From HGM05232 sp044433325 (GTDB lineage: Bacteria > Bacteroidota > Bacteroidia > Bacteroidales > Muribaculaceae): a stretch of 6,746 nucleotides of DNA. The DNA lies in assembly GCA_044433325.1 (NCBI GenBank), contig JAWXTT010000119.1, positions 1 through 6,746 on the forward strand. Direction: 5' to 3'. Under the pieces are notes generated by a model. That model had not been told where the DNA came from, made no database searches, and saw nothing but the letters and a program-made list of their open reading frames with translations. How positions within the stretch are numbered: the first letter of the stretch is position 1; every line of letters begins with the position of its first letter. Below are positions 5,210-6,746 of the stretch, piece after piece. The translations under genes and the position numbers were made by a program.

Positions 5210-6346
5210 TTAGTCAGGTAGATAAAAAAGTTCACGGATAATAGCATCAGAGCGCATAACCCCCTTTTCGGTAATCACCACAGTTACCCCATCACATAGT
5301 TGAATATCTCCACAGTCAACAAACTGTGACAGGTTATCCATAAAATGCGTGTAAAGTTCCGCTCCGAAACGCTCCCGTATAATCTCCATATTTGCGCCCC
5401 ACATAGTACGCAATGCAGTCATCACATAATCATTATAGCGTTCATATAGCTCCTCCACCTCAGTAGTGTAAGCTAGCTCACCCCTTGACAAAGAATCGAT
5501 ATACCCCTTAACCGAGCTACAATTATATCTTCGACACTCACCATCATAGCTATGAGCCGCCGCCCCTAGCCCTATATATAATGTATCATCCCAATATGAG
5601 CTATTATGTTTTGAGAACCTTTCAGGCAACGCAAAATTAGACACTTCATAATGCACAAAACCTGCATTAGTTAATTGCTCAACTAACGCATCATACATCT
5701 CTATATATAATATGTCACTACACCCCTTAATATCACCCTTATCACGTAAGCGATACAGCTTAGTTCCCTCCTCATAGCTTAGTGAGTAAGCAGACAGATG
5801 TTGTACCCCAAGCGAAAGCACGCACTCTAAATTCCTCAGCCAACCCCGCATCGTTTGTTCAGGCAATCCATATATCAAATCCACACTAATATTATCAAAC
5901 CCTGCGCTCTGTAAATATTCAACAGCACGGAATATCTGCTCTGAGTTGTGACGACGATTGAGTAGCCTCAAATCCTCGTCATTAAAACTCTGAATACCCA
6001 TACTGACGCGATTAATACCCAAAATCTTTAAACCAACAGCATACTCTTGCGATATGTCATCTGGATTAACCTCAATAGTAAACTCAACGAGATTATCCAA
6101 CGCACCACGCAGACGTAACCCATCCACCAATTTAGTCAAAGTCATGATTGACAACATAGATGGTGTACCCCCACCTATATATAATGTATTAAGCGTATTT
6201 TCACCAATCTCAGCGATACGCAGTTCGTACTCCTTTAATAGCATATCAACATAACTATCAGCCATATCCGTAGATGTTACTGAATAGAAATCACAGTAGA
6301 TACATTTGCTTGCACAAAAAGGAATATGTATATATAATCCAGCCAT
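5210..6346 (-). CDS. hemW: Radical SAM family haem chaperone HemW
   Basis: HemW is a cytosolic radical-SAM protein that binds haem and delivers it to respiratory or other haem proteins; older annotations call it oxygen-independent coproporphyrinogen III oxidase. The 378-residue product begins MAGLYIHIPFC, the standard start. The 4Fe-4S cluster motif CX3CX2C uses Cys11, Cys15 and Cys18, followed by DF; true HemN has a further Cys where Phe20 stands, which argues for HemW. Further features are LYIGGGTPS (55-63), VNPDD (93-97), RVSMGIQSF (113-121), ISVDLIYGLP (153-162), LSAYSLSYEEGT (184-195) and, in the C-terminal HemW domain, KHNSSYW (246-252), IGLGAAAHS (258-266) and ALRTMWG (311-317), ending with a TEKG-containing winged-helix-like tail. 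A -7 element ends four bases before the ATG, so the mRNA may be leaderless. It converges on rlmH. Confidence 0.95.
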   Translation of the reverse strand: MAGLYIHIPFCASKCIYCDFYSVTSTDMADSYVDMLLKEYELRIAEIGENTLNTLYIGGGTPSMLSIMTLTKLVDGLRLRGALDNLVEFTIEVNPDDISQEYAVGLKILGINRVSMGIQSFNDEDLRLLNRRHNSEQIFRAVEYLQSAGFDNISVDLIYGLPEQTMRGWLRNLECVLSLGVQHLSAYSLSYEEGTKLYRLRDKGDIKGCSDILYIEMYDALVEQLTNAGFVHYEVSNFALPERFSKHNSSYWDDTLYIGLGAAAHSYDGECRRYNCSSVKGYIDSLSRGELAYTTEVEELYERYNDYVMTALRTMWGANMEIIRERFGAELYTHFMDNLSQFVDCGDIQLCDGVTVVITEKGVMRSDAIIRELFYLPD

Positions 6347-6350
6347 TACG

Positions 6351-6358
6351 CAAATTTA
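6351..6358 (-). promoter_or_regulatory. -7 promoter element (TAAATTTG) of hemW
   Basis: Minus-strand TAnnTTTG whose final G is five bases from the A of the hemW ATG, with four bases between. Transcription would start at or within a base or two of the initiation codon. No -33 TTTG is evident at the usual distance. A perfect inverted repeat (6360-6373) lies immediately upstream. Confidence 0.5.
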
Positions 6359-6359
6359 C

Positions 6360-6405
6360 ATGAAATAATTCATAAAACTGTTTTCTAACATAATATTAAA
6401 TGTAG
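6360..6405. promoter_or_regulatory. Three adjacent small palindromes in the hemW/EF-G2 divergent region
   Basis: Three dyads follow one another: ATGAA-ATAA-TTCAT (6360-6373), AAAAC-T-GTTTT (6374-6384) and CTAACAT-N8-ATGTAG (6385-6405, one bulged A). They lie between the hemW -7 element and the presumed EF-G2 promoter, where operators would be expected. AT-rich DNA produces short palindromes by chance, so regulator binding is only a possibility. Confidence 0.3.
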
Positions 6406-6425
6406 TTTTTTATAAAAATAATGTC

Positions 6426-6432
6426 TATTTTG
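6426..6432 (+). promoter_or_regulatory. Near-consensus -7 element (TATTTTG) for the EF-G2 gene
   Basis: TA-T-TTTG has one base fewer between TA and TTTG than the consensus TAnnTTTG. It lies 52 bases before the ATG at 6485. It is the best match in the 138-nt gap on this strand. A suboptimal promoter would suit a gene that needs an activator, but this is inference. Confidence 0.35.
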
Positions 6433-6484
6433 CGTAACCAATAAAAATGGAAATTTATTTATTAACTTAAATCTACCATAAGCT

Positions 6485-6746
6485 ATGAAATTTTATAATT
6501 CTAAAGAGATTAAAAACATCTCCTTGCTAGGCAGCAAAGGGTCTGGTAAAACCACACTTGCAGAAGCGATGCTTTTCGAGTGTGGAGTTATAAAACGTAG
6601 AGGTACAATAGATGGTAAAAACACTGTCTGTGACTACTTCCCAGTTGAAAAAGAGTATGGATACTCAGTATTCTCAACAATTATCCATGCTGAATTTAAT
6701 GACAAGAAATTAAACATAATTGATTGCCCAGGTAGTGATGACTTCG
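6485..6746 (+). CDS. fusA2: Elongation factor G paralogue (EF-G2 type), N-terminal 87 residues only
   Basis: The start of a translational GTPase related to EF-G, which moves tRNA and mRNA through the ribosome; the gene continues past the window. The start MKFYNSKEIKNISLLG is that of the Bacteroidota EF-G paralogue. The P-loop GSKGSGKTT (16-24) is intact and is followed by LAEAMLF. Switch I has EYGYS (57-61) where canonical EF-G has RGIT, so the invariant Thr is replaced by Ser and the neighbours differ. The G3 motif reads DCPGSDDF (80-87) in place of DTPGHVDF, so the catalytic His is Ser84. From established knowledge, the EF-G2 of Bacteroides thetaiotaomicron supports translocation without GTP hydrolysis and is induced on carbon limitation; these substitutions agree with that. 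The gene symbol follows that usage. No Shine-Dalgarno is present. Confidence 0.9.
   Translation, partial: MKFYNSKEIKNISLLGSKGSGKTTLAEAMLFECGVIKRRGTIDGKNTVCDYFPVEKEYGYSVFSTIIHAEFNDKKLNIIDCPGSDDF

Noticed and set aside
5571..6189. Exact 16-bp repeat CCTATATATAATGTAT at 5571-5586 and 6174-6189
   Set aside because: Both copies lie in hemW and encode the same TLYIG peptide in the same frame, so the match is explained by protein sequence and codon choice.

Overview
The window looks like chromosome from an AT-rich member of the Bacteroidales (phylum Bacteroidota). Several genes are preceded by the -7 element TAnnTTTG used by the primary sigma factor of that phylum. Shine-Dalgarno sequences are mostly absent. 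The partial gene at the right edge matches a second EF-G paralogue (EF-G2) of Bacteroides-type bacteria. The sequence does not support a genus call.

Layout from left to right: the 5' part of a glutaminase gene (glsA, minus, cut by the window edge); a 335-nt gap with a run of hairpins in the plus-strand RNA sense; a small orphan ORF of 89 codons (plus); a DUF2461 protein (plus); a GNAT acetyltransferase (minus); a beta-phosphoglucomutase-like HAD phosphatase (plus); a strong hairpin terminator; a DUF2442 protein (minus); a 130-nt palindromic element that folds almost end to end; nadC (minus); rlmH (plus); hemW (minus); and the start of the EF-G2 gene (plus, cut by the right edge).

Strands alternate almost gene by gene, so nearly every gene must have its own promoter and no multigene operon is evident. 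Three convergent pairs occur. Two of them have no spacer at all: DUF2461/GNAT share a TTTAAA stop palindrome, and rlmH/hemW stop codons abut. The third, HAD/DUF2442, is separated by a 15-bp perfect hairpin terminator.

The recognisable genes are housekeeping or stress related: glutamine deamidation, NAD biosynthesis, rRNA modification, haem delivery and a specialised translocase. They do not form one pathway. I see no rRNA, tRNA, CRISPR array, transposase or phage gene. The least explained parts are the palindromic element at 3692-3821, whose imperfections favour a plus-strand RNA, and the structured segment at 767-874 ahead of the 89-codon ORF.
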